This document shows, one piece after another, positions 1 to 12,102 of a DNA stretch of 64,000 nucleotides. This stretch comes from Eleusine coracana subsp. coracana. Lineage: Eukaryota > Streptophyta > Magnoliopsida > Poales > Poaceae. How positions within the stretch are numbered: the first letter of the stretch is position 1; the number at the start of each line of letters is the position of its first letter. The position numbers were made by a program, and so were the translations under genes. A model generated the notes under the pieces. That model had not been told where the DNA came from, searched no databases, and saw nothing but the letters and a program-made list of their open reading frames with translations. The stretch spans positions 6,014,001 through 6,078,000 of the forward strand of contig CM064422.1 of assembly GCA_032690845.1 (NCBI GenBank), written 5' to 3'.

Positions 1-502
1 AGACGTAGTTCATTTAGCTTTGTCGGAACGACATCATTTTTAGGAAGGAGGAGTATATATACTCTGATCGGTTGTCCAGGGGTCAGACGATGAGGACGAC
101 TGTGAACAGTAAATTGCTCGATTAATCGGGCCTGATCGTCCGATCAATCGATCTGATCGGCTGATCGGTACCCTGGCGACCAGAATCGATCAGCCGATCT
201 GAAAACGTGGGACTGAGCATCATATTGCCCTTCAATGTGTATGCTACAGTCCCTACCATTTACTAGAAAGGTGATTTATGTCTGTTTCCTTTTGTGTTGT
301 TTCTGCTACCATATTTCAGACCAAAATGTATACACAAGCATCATAAATTTCATACTTTTCTCAACAGTAAGGTTAGTTTTCAAAATTGATTCAGATGTTT
401 TTACTTCTGTTATTCTGCCTATTGCTTCATGGTTTTGTGTATCTAATTTTGTGACCTCCAGGTGTCTATACAGTGACAGAAGTTCTGCATTGTTGTGGAG
501 CC
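1..502. other. Upstream region of RPS10
   Basis: No protein gene is visible. Positions 60-200 are rich in GATCG/CGATC words of unknown origin. A pyrimidine-rich stretch followed by AG near 458-460 and again near 478 could be splice acceptors, which would put a 5'-UTR intron ahead of the RPS10 start codon. This is inference; no cDNA is available. Confidence 0.4.
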
Positions 503-841
503 ATGGCTGCCAAGATACGCATAGTGATGAAATCTTTTGTGAGCCAAAGCAACCGAGTTTCAGAGCTTATGCCAAACGCCAAGAAGATTGGATTGCCTGA
601 GTCGCGAGCCTTGTTTACTGTTTTACGATCTCCTCATATTGATAAGAAGTCCAGGGAACAATTTTCAATGCACGTCAAGAAACAGTTTCTGGAAGCGAAG
701 GTTGACGCACATGAACTACGCAAAAAGTACTTCTGGTTAAAACGCCTGCGTGCACCTGGGGCTCAGTGTGAAATCCAGATTTCTTTCAAGACGCGTCTGG
801 ATAAGAAGAGTCTCGAGTCCAAGCTGCTTGATGGTTCCTAG
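503..841 (+). CDS. RPS10: Mitochondrial ribosomal protein S10, nucleus-encoded
   Basis: Encodes a 112-residue uS10-family protein, a head component of the mitochondrial small ribosomal subunit. Residues after the start read as the mitochondrial-type S10: KIGLPESR, then FTVLRSPHIDKKSREQF and an ELRKKYFWLKR block, ending in KTRLDKK. The ATG at 503 (context CCATGG) fits the family's native N terminus; an in-frame ATG at 473 would add ten unrelated residues. The protein begins almost where the mitochondrially encoded versions begin, so no N-terminal targeting extension is seen. The gene is intronless within the coding part. Nuclear transfer of rps10 in grasses with gain of a 5' UTR is established knowledge; that this copy is functional is inferred from its intact frame. 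Confidence 0.88.
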   Translation: MAAKIRIVMKSFVSQSNRVSELMPNAKKIGLPESRALFTVLRSPHIDKKSREQFSMHVKKQFLEAKVDAHELRKKYFWLKRLRAPGAQCEIQISFKTRLDKKSLESKLLDGS

Positions 842-1899
842 ATCTTTCTTACTATCCCATAGGTTTAAAGTGTACTGCTATTTTATCTCTTGTTACAGAG
901 ATTATCATGCAGAATAATCACCTATTAGCATTTCTAATGAATAACTGATTTGTTTTGAAGAGATTCCAGAATGTAGCACTTATTTATTCAAAGCATCTGG
1001 GTGTTATGGAACAAGATGTAACAGAATGAGATGGACACATGCTTTTGACATTTTTTTTCGGTGCTGCTTGCCTGCTTCCAATGAAGATTCAAGCAGTCAT
1101 AATGTCTCTTTAGATTCCTGGGATGCAATGTGAAGCGATTATCTATTATTCTTATCCTTGTCTGTCCATTCCTTAAAATAAATACTCAAATGCCCCCTTG
1201 CAAAATTTTTCTTTGCAATTTGTACTCAAAAGAACTTCGATGCACAAGGGCCATGACAAAACTCTTACATGCTGGTTTGCGATGGGTTGAAATGAAGGAC
1301 TGTAATCCGACTACATGAGCAATGTTGTTTAGTCGAAACATGCAAACAGAACTTCAAATGATTAACAATGATTGAGTGCAACATGCTCAGAAATCACCCT
1401 CCATAACTTCCAGCAAGGCATTTACTTCAGTTCAATATATGTAGTATGACATTAGAACAACTTTTACGTATTCATTTAAACTAAGAAAACCTTCCATCTC
1501 AAAAGAGAAAAAAGAGAAGTCGTCCTCATTTAAAACCGGAACCACAGAAGTACTACTTCAATAGAAGCTTCTGTTAAATCCTCAAACAAACAAAATTCGA
1601 CAAAAATTTCTCAGTAGCAACATAGGTTACTTGTCAACTTCATACACACGTCAGACATCATCTCTCATAACTAGGATGAACAAATTAAATAATGTGAATT
1701 CCCATAAATTATTCAATGTTAACATACAAATGCTGTCTGGCATCAATTGTACCTCGACAAACTCTAGTACATGAGATGAGTCAACAAAACCCTGCACATC
1801 CCAGTTGGGTGAAGTTCCTGTTCCAAACAATTTTTTAGCAAGTTCAACAAAATTGGGGTGCAGGACCATTAAGTTCACCCTTTAGAAACTCTTTTTTGT
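842..1899. other. Intergenic, 3' flanks of RPS10 (+) and DHS (-)
   Basis: No convincing gene. An AATAAA at 1177-1182 could serve a plus-strand transcript but lies 336 bases after the RPS10 stop. The minus-strand open frame at 1651-1878 directly follows the deoxyhypusine synthase stop and is best read as its 3' UTR. Confidence 0.5.
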
Positions 1900-4800
1900 T
1901 TATTTGGAGCCATGAACCTTAGGCGCAAATGTTGCAGCAACAAGGAGCGGGAAAGCGATACTTGCATCACAATGCACCTGCATTTCCACATGTTTTAACA
2001 ATAGATGAGGTCATTAGAGTAAAATCATATCCAGTGTATGACTTAAGTACAACACTATGATACCTTTGTGTTTATGATAATTCTTGATTTAAGGAATATG
2101 ACTCATGTATTAACTTTTTATACCATTGTTGATCATTTATAGTTTATTTACACTCTACAACTAAACAATATTGCTGTAATATTCTCAGTGCAATGGTAAG
2201 GTAAATTAAGGTTGACATAATGTAGGATTATGGACAGACATTACAGCAAGAAAATAGATGAAGTGTTTGTGGATGCAGCATGATATTTACTTAAAGGAAG
2301 TTTAACTAGAATTATGCTTATGTAAACATAAAACACAGCATCCGAAACTTCATGAAGGGTATACACCTTTACAGGTTTTGCTGAACCCTTGATCTTTCCC
2401 CATGAAACTGCTTCGTCAGGCTGTGCTCCAGAATCACTACCATCGAACTCTTGAGCCGTGTTAATGTAGACTGCATAGTCTGCACCATTGCGAAACATAT
2501 TTGCATTGCATATATGATGCTTTGGAAGGCCTCCACCAAGAACTATGATCCCAGTCTTCCTTGGGGTTGCATGGATGGCTTCCCCGTTCATCAATCGTAT
2601 ATCTGTAAACATTTCTAGCTCAGTGTTCATTAAGAAAAGGCAGGGAGAGCACAGAAAATCATACCTTGTACAATATCAATTATAAGACCAGGATTGCGGA
2701 CTGCATGACAAAACAACATGTCTCCAAGTGATCCATCAGTCAGCGCTGGGCAGTACACAGGGATGTTGTTCTGTTCAAGTTTTGATGGATCAGTAAAGAG
2801 TGACTGGTGTTTGAGATGTACATTATCAAAGAAGGTTCTGGAAACAATATCTTGAAAAAAAAAATACAAAAAACCTAATTGCAATTTGTAGTATATCATA
2901 CACGAGATGGAGTTCTAACGTAAATTCTTCAAAGACAAAATGTTTGAATATACAGCATATCAAGTACAAAGTAAAGTGCAATCAGTGTATTGGTATGTTC
3001 AACTCAGGAAAGGGAACTAAGTTTTAACAGCAGCACAGTGATATTCCCATTTCTGCAGTTCTTTTACTCCTAACAATTTGAAGGTAATATTAGAAAAATG
3101 ATACCTTGTATGCCCAATAAAGGTAGGAACCTTCGTCATTTATCTCCTTGCCAAGTCGAGCTATCACCTTTGATGGCGTCCAAACATTCTGCAGATAAGA
3201 ATAAACTGATTCATGACAAAGGCATAGAAATGGTCAAATACTTGCTTCTAGAATAACAGGATCCAGCACTAATAGACAGAGCATAACAGTTAAGCTGTTA
3301 CTGCAGAAAATGTAGTTTGGCCTTGAGTTAAAACATCAAATACATAGTAAGGGGTAACCTTCTCTGTATTGATACTCGGCAACTTCTGCAGGAACTAACA
3401 GCTCATGCTTCATATGTTTGGTTTGGCAAGATCCCACAGTCTGGCTGTTCTAGGTCATATACTTTTTGCTTGAGAAAAAGAAAGACAGTCGTCACTCATC
3501 ATTCTAAAGGCTGACCAAAAGCACTCTGACGGAAAGGAAGCAGATGCAAGCATGGTCACACAAAGGTCATGATTGATTTATGTTTTATTTTTGTTATTTA
3601 TTGCTACATGTTAAAGAATAAGGATATGACATTCTTCTGGATCCAGACTAAGTATCTATTCCATATAATGTGTTCCTTTCCTGCTTCTAAGTGTGTCAGA
3701 TTCTTTTTTTTTCAAATAAGTGTGTCAGATTCTCTGTACAATAAATTCTAGATTTTGATATAATAACAAAGGTTGCATAAACTGAAAGACACTAACATAT
3801 TAAAATCAGAGTATGGTGTCTCTAAAAGTCATTGTATAAGACAAATGAAAACAATTGATGATTGCTACAAAACCTTGCCTATGGCCTAACACACAATAGA
3901 AATGTTTACCTCAGAAGATTGTTCCAGTAGCATCTGGTCAAAGATGGGCATGATCCAATTCTCAAACTTGCAATAGTTATCATTTGGCACCAACAAATTT
4001 CCTATCCGGTTCAATCCCTTCGACCGCAAAAGTGCTCCAGGTAAAGAAAAATCGCCTCTGTAAGTTGGAGCAAGGCATTTGATGAGATCCTCCTCTATAC
4101 CTCCAGCTGTAGTAACAATAACATCCACCTAAAGAACATTTTAGTGGAAACAAATTAAGCATAGACTAGGAAACTAGAACTCGATGCATTTGGCAATGTG
4201 AGTATAGAATTAGAAATACTTCAAGCAAACCTAGTCTATAAAGGGATACTTCAAAGTTTTTCATTTCAATTTTGCAAATGCGATACAGGAGTTGGAGAAT
4301 TCACCATGTGATGCTGAGCCAGAAATCTGATTGTATCCCGAATGCCAGAAGACACAAGGTTCGAAGTGAAGCCCAGAAATATCTTGCACTTCACAGATTC
4401 TCTATATTTAGGGTCAAGTTCAGCTTCATCACAATCCTCGCGTGGCTTCTCATGCAACAACCTCCAATCCAACTTCAGTGAAGTCAAGCACGGTATAAAG
4501 ATTCAGAAAAATATAATCACCATTCAAATGAGAGTAGCAAAATTAGAAGAAACGAAGATGGATAAATGTATCAGGTGGATGTGTGATAACAGAGACATTT
4601 CTTCATATATATACTAGTCCAGCTTAACCGCTATAAAACTTCCAACATATATACTAGTTCCAGCGCCTCAGAATATGTACTAGTTTTCAAAACGCATAAA
4701 AACTAATTTGTGTCGGAGCCTAAGGGTCAGCTGAAGCATCGTGTGGTTCTGCAGGAACGAAACTGTAATAGCTGACCATCAACTGTGTTCAATTTCCTCA

Positions 4801-5277
4801 CAAATTGCCACACGCACTACAGAACAATTCGAATAATCTGAACAGAAATTTGCTGGCGATTCCACATGAATAACTCTAGAAACGGACTCAAAACCGGTTA
4901 AAATCGCTTGAATCAGCCTTCCCCGATCAGTTCACGAGCTCGAAGGTCGAAGCTCTACCAATTAGCTACAGTGCACCCTGATGCGAACTGAACTCACGTA
5001 GCTGGAGGGAAAAGGGGGGAAGCGCATAACATACCATCTGGTTGACGATATCTATGGCGTCACCGAGATTGGAGGCCTGGAAACCCGTGGACGCAAACGA
5101 AGCGAGCAGCCCCTCGAGGCCGAGACCGGCGTCGTTGAAGTCGGCGCCGGCAATCCTCGTGAAGCGCGACTCGTCGAGCGACTCCGACGACTTCAGCACG
5201 ATGGAGCGCACGCCCTCCAGCGCGTCGACGTCGCGGAGAACGCCGCCGGCGTCACCGCTGCCTCCCGCTCCAGCCAT
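1900..5277 (-). CDS. DHS: Deoxyhypusine synthase
   Basis: Transfers the aminobutyl group of spermidine to one lysine of eIF5A, the first step of hypusine formation; cytosolic, NAD-dependent, homotetramer. Seven exons, all with GT-AG introns: 5277-5035, 4472-4305, 4128-3910, 3188-3105, 2770-2665, 2602-2367, 1977-1900, giving 377 residues, close to the family's usual length. Diagnostic blocks include GFTSNLVSSG, TTAGGIEEDLIKC, SKGLNRIGNLLVPN, LTDGSLGDM, LGGGLPKHHICNAN and EFDGSDSGA. The catalytic lysine sits in AVSWGK at about residue 343 and is present. Start chosen at MAGAGG (5277); an in-frame ATG five codons upstream (5292) is an alternative. The frame is clean across every junction, so the gene looks functional. 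Confidence 0.95.
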
Positions 5278-5636
5278 CTCAGCCCGGACCACCGTCGCCG
5301 CCGCCGTCTCGCTTCACTTCCCCTCTTTTCGCTCGCAGTCGCAGCGGCAGGAGAATCAGATTCTGCGCGGCTGCTTGCCTTTGCCCACTCGTGCTTTTGC
5401 TGTGATCAGCCCGTGGGCCTTTGCTTTGCTTGAGCGCCTGTGGTTTAATGTCGCCCGACACGGCCATTCACACGTCTGTTGCGTGTTGCCTGAGAGGATA
5501 TGTTGGGCCGGTTCAGGTCGGGCCACAAGTGAATGTCGAGTTGGATTCGGACAAAGCGGCCTGTGAGGAGGAACTGGAACCAGCCTTGTTTCTTCTCCTG
5601 CTTTCAATCAAAGACAGAAAATACCCCTAAAAAAAA

Positions 5637-6436
5637 GCAAGAATCCCTTTTAACCTCCCTTAACTATTGCTGAAGTTCATTTTTTCTCCCTCAATTACAA
5701 AATCGGGTATTCATGCTTCTTCAACTGTTAAAACCATTTGTTTTTCCTCTCATAGCTGTTTTGCTAGGTGGTTTTGTCTACATGACGCACATGTGACATA
5801 TAAAAACACATATTTTATGTCATGTCATCCTTTTTACAACTAAAAATTCAAAAACATATGATTGAAGATTTATAAAATCATAATATTTTTAATACTTAAA
5901 TGTTAGTGTATTAATATTTTTATTTTATATACATATATAAATATGTTCTTTATCTTTAAATAATAATTATGGATTATTACACCTCTTGCATCGTGGACTA
6001 TCGTACCTTTAAAATGTGCAATGTACACTAAGAATTTTATTACACCTCTCTTGCATCACGAACAATATCGCAAATGAATTTGAATTAAAAAAATTAATCC
6101 ATAAAATTTTTAAATCTCTAAAAATATACATTTTTGGACAAATCTGAAAAAGTTTTTGTCCATAGACTAACCTTGAAATATAAAATATCTCAGAATTTTT
6201 AGATCTCTAAAATATATATTTTTATTTTTATTATTATAGGAAAGATGATGTGGCATCAAATATATGTTTATCTATGTCATATGTGCGCCACATGGACAAA
6301 ACCACTGATCAAAACAGCCGCGGGAAGAAAAACAAATGGTTTTAACAGTTGAAGGAGCACGAATACCCGGTTTTGTAATTGAGGGAGCAAAACCGAACTG
6401 TAACAATAGTTGAGGGAGGCTAAATGGACTTCTTCC
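5637..6436. mobile_element. Fold-back DNA transposon, about 800 bp with long inverted ends
   Basis: The first about 165 bases (5637-5800) and the last about 165 (6275-6436) are imperfect inverted repeats. Landmarks are CTCCCTCAATTACAAAA at 5683 and its complement near 6380, the AACTGTTAAAACCATTTG arm, and the mirrored TGACGCACATGTGACAT / ATGTGCGCCACATGG words. The centre is AT-rich and non-coding. Both ends abut A-runs, so the target duplication cannot be read cleanly. Long inverted arms without a transposase suggest a non-autonomous Mutator-like or fold-back element; the superfamily is inference. Confidence 0.75.
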
Positions 6437-7157
6437 AAAAAAAAACATCTAAAGATAGAAAAGTATGTCGTGCATGATCTGAACTGTAGGTCCATTGAAC
6501 AAAGGGTTCAAAAAACACTATAGTAGCGGGTTTTTTTTCTTGCTGAAAACTGATTGGTAAATCGATAAAACCGACCAAAAACCATTTTTGCTACAGTGCC
6601 TAGGTTCGATTTTTCTGATAATCCGATGAAACCGAGCCGGATCGATTTTGCCAAAAACCGTAAAAACCAGTCGATTTTTAACGGTTTTTTAACCTATGCA
6701 TTGAACACTAGAGAGAGGGGGCCAGAAACCAATGTAGGTCCTTTGAGCACTACAGAGAGAGCCAGAAACCAATTCATAGTGTTGATTGTTTTTCTGGCTC
6801 TTTCGCTTGCCGCATAGTATATACAATATCTTTTTCGGTTGAATCAGATATGAAAAGAATCATATTTGAGGTCATTGTATCGTTTATTCAGTTATTCCAT
6901 TAGAACAAACTGAACTGCACACTAAGTTAAAAATGGACGAGGCCGGGATAGAATTACAACAGCTGACGCTGATAGCCTGTCGAGCCCCTTTTATTTCGAA
7001 AACTGAGCAGGAGCACTGCTCTTTTATTTAAGAAGAAAGCAGAAACAGATTACATCGAGCCCCTTTTTTCAAGCTTGTATTGGGAAATCCTGCAATGATA
7101 ATTCAGCAAAATGCCAAGGCTTGCCTCTTGCCTCGGACCGGCAACGACCTTTTCTAG
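6437..7157. other. Intergenic
   Basis: No gene seen. The 6540-6700 stretch is full of AAACCG/CGGTTTT words that look like decayed repeat sequence, but no terminal structure could be placed. Confidence 0.4.
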
Positions 7158-7165
7158 CAGACTAG

Positions 7166-7332
7166 CAGTGGCGGAGCTAGCTGGGTGGACAGGTGGACCC
7201 CGGCCCACCCTGAGATCCTAAAAAACACCATTTTACCACTGTAATTACTACTATAGCAATAGTTATAATAGCACAAGCCATTCATTTTCCTTGTACGGCC
7301 CACCCTATCTTGCAACCGTAGCTCCGCCACTG
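7166..7332. mobile_element. hAT-type MITE, 167 bp, with perfect 8-bp target duplication
   Basis: Perfect 14-bp terminal inverted repeats CAGTGGCGGAGCTA at both ends. The element is flanked by identical 8-bp copies CAGACTAG at 7158-7165 and 7333-7340. An 8-bp duplication with short inverted ends is the hAT hallmark. No coding capacity, so it is non-autonomous. Confidence 0.9.
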
Positions 7333-7340
7333 CAGACTAG

Positions 7341-10300
7341 CACAACCAGGTCATCACACAGTTACGGGCGACTGAGCTACAGTGAAAGATTTTGGCTCTT
7401 GCAGCCTTGCCTCGGACTGGTAACCTGAACCTGAAGGAGGCCCGGACTCACGTTTTCGCATTAACCGGTCCATGGGTGCTCGTTTGATTGAGGGTTTGTG
7501 CCTCTTCGAGCTCGCTCAAAGGATCTAGCTATACAACCTAACACGACCCATTTGTTACAGAAATACTAAGATCTCGGACTATACTCTGACTGCATTTTTC
7601 TGCATGCGACTTCAGAGAAACACTAGTGAAGTGTTGGCGCGCACAGAAACAGAACTGATAATCGCTCGTTGTATTGTATTATCCCACTTGAGACAGGACC
7701 GCTTATCCCCACGCACAGCATCACCACTAGAGCGGTTTCCTGTGAGTTGCAGCTATCAAAGAGTACTGAGCTTGGAACTCCCAGCCTTGATCTGTCACTT
7801 TCAGTAGCAACCAACGCACCTTTTATCCTCCAAACAAATCCTGCATGCCATATCATGAAGCAGGTCATTATCTAAAAAAAATATCTCATGAAGCAGGCAC
7901 ACCCAGTAATAAATCTTGAGAAAGCGGAGGCTTATCCTGAACCTGAAGTACTACTAGCCATCAGAACGTACGCCTAATGATGATCTACAGTGAAGCGCCT
8001 AGAGATGCCGTGTCCGGTCAGCGTCTGAAATACTGTTGTCTACCACTTGCAACTAGATCAGCTATAAAGCCTCTACATATGCTTGATGCTTCGCTAAGTG
8101 CATGCAGCAATCGAAAGCAATTGGACGCAGATGTCCAATGATATACTGTATCCCTTTTTCCTGCCACCGTGCTAGCCGAAAATGACATCTGATCCACCCC
8201 TGATTCTACGGGTCCAGATGATGCTTTTGTGGTCGCCATGGGTCGGCATCTGAACTTGCTACGTGCAGGATAATGCAACCCGAACCTGCGTCGTGAATTT
8301 TTTTGTGCAAAGACGACTTCACTGAAGAAACGGGCGCTCGCCCGTGACTTGATCCGAGCGCATCAGGAGTAGCGCACCCACAGGATCAGAAGTTCAGAGG
8401 ACGGACGGATTGTGTATCCGCCGCATCGTATGCACGTACCGTATCGTCTTGACAGCAATGTCGACATAACCTCACGGCTGGCTGTTGATCTTTTTTTTCC
8501 TGACGTCGTCGGTGGAGAACAGTGTCGTATGGGGAGGACGGACTACAGGGACCGATTGCCATCCGCTACGGCCGATGATCGAGCAATCTGACAGCCAAGA
8601 CATACGACCAGATTCGAACGCGTCATAAACTAGTACATGTATTTCTACTCGGTTTGACCTAGTACAAATCTTCGGTTAGACAGCAATGACAGCATGTACA
8701 CCCATGTGCTTGCCCTTCCGGAACGGGAACGGCGAAACTGGAAACACAGAGATGGGTGAAGTAAATGTGAATCTGAAGGCTGAATGTCGATGAACCAGTC
8801 AAAGCGTGCTGGTGCAGCTGCACCTGCACAGTAGTCTGTGGATGTCGAGCAGAGGCAGGCAGGAAGACAGCCGAGACAAACGAAGGTCGGAAAAACCGAG
8901 GCGCTCTGGCTAGCATACTGCGTTCCAGTGTGCAGCGAGCTGGCGCCCGCTTGTCTCGACTACGGACGCCTACCTCCCTTCCCGGTTTCATGGCATCGGT
9001 TCCCGTGACGAGACCACACGGTTTCAGTCCAACGGCCGCCAGGGGACCATCACTGTTTTTTGAAGCTGGTCAGCTACGATACGGATGGAATAATGAATGG
9101 TACGGGATGGTTGCACATAACATGTCTGTGTGAAACTCTTGACGCCTCGCCTCAACCCAAACTGACATTTCTCACGGTTCCTCTAAAACGCTCACATTGT
9201 TCTTTATATATATATATATATATACACTAGCCGTGATAGCACTATAGGTATACTAATCGAAAATATACTCCAAAACAACTCCTGTTTGTATGAGTATTAT
9301 TTGCACGGCGGACCTGTAGGCTGAGCTGCCATAGTGCCATGTCAAGCTGTACCGTCCATGTCACGACACATCATCGCCTCCTTGGACCCCGCGGAGGCAC
9401 CCCCACCCCATCCATTCTCCAAGTTGCACCGAAGGGGGTCGATCGACCAATTAATTAACAGGAACTAATCCGGGTTACTTGGAGCGACGCGATGCAGCCA
9501 ACGCGACGCTTTTCAGCACACCGCCCTATACTTGAAGTACTACACAACGGAGAGGGGCAGTTCCGCAAATACCCCGTGACGGCATGGGCGGTCCCTCGGC
9601 CGGGCTGGCCACCACATGCATGTCGAGGTCGTGCAACGGCACCGCGATATGCGCCCCCACGGGCGGGCGGGCGGGTGAGGATTGTGCTGAGCCGAGTCAC
9701 TCAGCGTTCGAGATTCCGCATGCAGCGGCAGTTCATCGCCGCCTTCCCTCCCGACCCGTCGCTGTTCCCGTCCTCCACTTGCCGCGGCAGCCAAACGGGT
9801 TAAGTACATGGCTGGCTTGGCCCCATGGCCGTGGCCTGGGGCGTCGGGCGTGGCCAGCCCGGACGATCAAGATAACAAAAAGTAGAGTGAACCGGCGGCC
9901 GCGAGGACGAGTAGAAATAAAACTTTGCGCGCGCGTGTGTGTACCGATACCGACTATGGAAAGGGACATGCTACACCGTCAAGCCTCAAGCGTCTGGCCG
10001 GGTTCGTAGTGGGTTGCTCACAATCGGATTTATCCGAATTTTCGCAGCCTGAGTCACCTCTCTGTTGCATCGCATTATCTCGTACGACATTCCGAGTGTT
10101 CCTAACTCACATATTCGAATCGTTTGAAGTCGATGAAAAGCAGAGCTACCAGTGCAGATAGCACTATCCGCAGCCGTGGAAACGGAATGTACAAGTATTA
10201 TTCGGACGGAACGGAACAGCGAGAACCCAATTCCGCCGCACCTGTGTCTCCGCGCCGCGCGCCTACGACTACGAGGCGACGGCCGCCGGCATCCATCGTC

Positions 10301-11358
10301 GAATCGATCGATTCCGCCGGCCGACGTGTGACCGATGTGGCGCGCACCACTGCTGCTGCCCCGTTCGCCGTCGGAATCGCGAATAAATCAATCGCGTCCG
10401 GCTAATACGTAACAATCCCACCCTGACGAGGCGGATTATTACTACTGCTGCTGGTGTCCGTCCGCAAGTGGGATCGAACAGAATCACGTCTCTCCTCCTT
10501 GTGTCGTGCTCGTTTCCGGTCGGTCACGAGCTCCGCACGCGTGTCCCACCTACTGTCCCAATGGCGGCCGGCTGGCGACGATGGCGGCTTCACTTCACCC
10601 GGGGGGAACACGACGACGAGAGCCAGCGCACCGACGAGGAGCCCGCACGGGACGGTGATTTGCCAGTATGCCGTGATGGGAAAGTTGGAATCGGAAGGAC
10701 GCAGCAAGTCTCCCCCCGTCGTGTCGTTTTCCTCGTACCCAATTGGGCACGTTGCTTCGCCGGGCCGAGCACGCACGTACTACGCTTCGTCGCAAAGCAA
10801 GCGCAAGTTTTTTTTTTTTGTAGTATATTACTGGATTAACAAAGATCTACCGCGCGCTACAGGCTACCGGAAAGAGGACATACAAGAATACATGCAGTAT
10901 ACGCAACGGCATTTGTAGCGAATTAGTTTTTCCGAGTCGTTGACTCGCTCTGGTCATTGAATTGCCAAATCGGCAGCATCCATCCATCCTAATTAAGCTA
11001 TAGCAGTGCGGGCCCCATGCGTCAGCCACGCACGCGAGACCTGGGCTGTCCACCACACCCTTGGATCCCGGCGCACGGTCGCACATGGGGGAGAGGGATG
11101 CACACACATACGCGTATTCGACATGTACACTCCGCCGCGTGTCTACGTACACCATCAGCACTGCCTCTTGCTCTGCCAGCGCCAGCTAAGCTCCCACTCC
11201 TCCTTCCTCCTATAGATTAGTACTACTACTAGCATCATTTGTCAATGCCTCCGGACCATCAGTTTACACGTAACTGCACTTGAGATTCTCCGTCGGCGAG
11301 TTGCCGTTAATTTGCTTCCTCCTCCTAGCTCTAGCTGGACCAAGACGAAAGAAGGCGG
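7341..11358. other. Long intergenic region, GC-rich in part
   Basis: About 4 kb without a recognisable gene. A (TA)10 microsatellite lies at 9205-9224. The 9.4-10.9 kb part is CG-rich and carries many overlapping open frames on all strands, none with a domain or a family match I recognise. Confidence 0.5.
9205..9224. repeat. (TA)10 microsatellite
   Basis: Ten uninterrupted TA units directly readable in the sequence. Confidence 0.95.
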
Positions 11359-11880
11359 TTACTCGGCAATGGCGCCGAGGTCCGGCACGAAATCCCGCCC
11401 GCGGCTGCTGCCCCGCCGAGATCTCCGGCACCCCTTCCCGGACCGCGCGGCGCCTCCTCCGCCGGCGGCGGACACGGCTGCCGCCGCCTGCTCCGGGAAC
11501 ACGAGCGGCCCCTCGCCGTCGCCGACGAGGGCCGCGCTGGCGCGCACGGCGAGCGCCGCCATCTCCTCGGCCTGCAGCGGCCGCCGGCGCATGGCCGCGG
11601 GGAGCACGAAGTAGAGCTGCCCCGGCTGCAGCTCTTCCTCGTTCCCGACCGCCGCCACCGCGCCGCCGAGCTCCAGCCCGTCCGCGCAGCAAAGGAACCA
11701 CGCGCCCGTCGGGCCGGCGCCGGAGGCCGCCTTCACCGCCTGCGACGCGCGCGTGCCGCCCGGGAACCGCCGCAGCGCGCCGTCGGCCAGGACCACCCGC
11801 GCCTCCGCCGACGACGATGCGTAGCAGCCCGGCGCCGCAGGGGCCACCGCCGTCGCCTCGCACGAGTTGCAGGCTCCCAT
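11359..11880 (-). CDS. PADRE (DUF4228) family protein
   Basis: Single-exon gene for 173 residues. The N terminus MGACNSCEA is typical of this plant family and offers Gly2 for N-myristoylation and Cys4/Cys7 for palmitoylation, so membrane attachment is likely (inference). Next come a short beta-rich block (ARVVLADGALRRFPGG), a WFLCCADGLELG segment and the LQPGQLYFVLP motif followed by RRPLQAEEMAALAVRAS, characteristic of PADRE/DUF4228 proteins. The C terminus is low-complexity and basic/disordered, ending in FVPDLGAIAE. The start at 11880 is fixed by MGxCxS; the frame runs open another 333 bases upstream but that stretch overlaps the TATA box. The family responds to pathogen and abiotic stress; molecular function is not known. 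Confidence 0.82.
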   Translation of the reverse strand: MGACNSCEATAVAPAAPGCYASSSAEARVVLADGALRRFPGGTRASQAVKAASGAGPTGAWFLCCADGLELGGAVAAVGNEEELQPGQLYFVLPAAMRRRPLQAEEMAALAVRASAALVGDGEGPLVFPEQAAAAVSAAGGGGAARSGKGCRRSRRGSSRGRDFVPDLGAIAE

Positions 11881-12094
11881 TTGCTGATTTTTGCCGTGCG
11901 TGTATGTCCGTTGCACGGTGTACGTACTAGCAGCTGATATTTCGAATGCAGAGAAGGTTCTAGAGTTTTCGCTCGGCTGTGGTTGGCGACCGCGGCTCGA
12001 GCTGCGGCGGCCGGCGAGTTGTGCTGGGTGGTGCTTGGGTTGTGGTTGGTTGGGGGAGTTGAAGAGTGGCGAGGCGGCGTTGGGAGCGGGCGCG

Positions 12095-12102
12095 TATATA
12101 TA
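12095..12102 (-). promoter_or_regulatory. TATA box of the PADRE gene
   Basis: TATATATA read on the minus strand inside CTATATATACGCG, about 215 bases upstream of the ATG at 11880. Spacing would place transcription start near 12070 and give a 5' UTR of about 190 bases. Confidence 0.6.

Noticed and set aside
1651..1878. 75-codon minus-strand frame after the DHS stop
   Set aside because: No family match; the position fits a 3' UTR.
4935..4985. tRNA-like D-arm sequence (GTAGCTAATTGGTAGAGC, minus strand) in DHS intron 1
   Set aside because: The 5' half looks tRNA-like, but no cloverleaf with a proper acceptor stem and T-arm could be completed.
9455..10918. Overlapping open frames in the GC-rich intergenic block
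   Set aside because: Frames overlap on both strands with no motif, no codon preference and no conserved ending.
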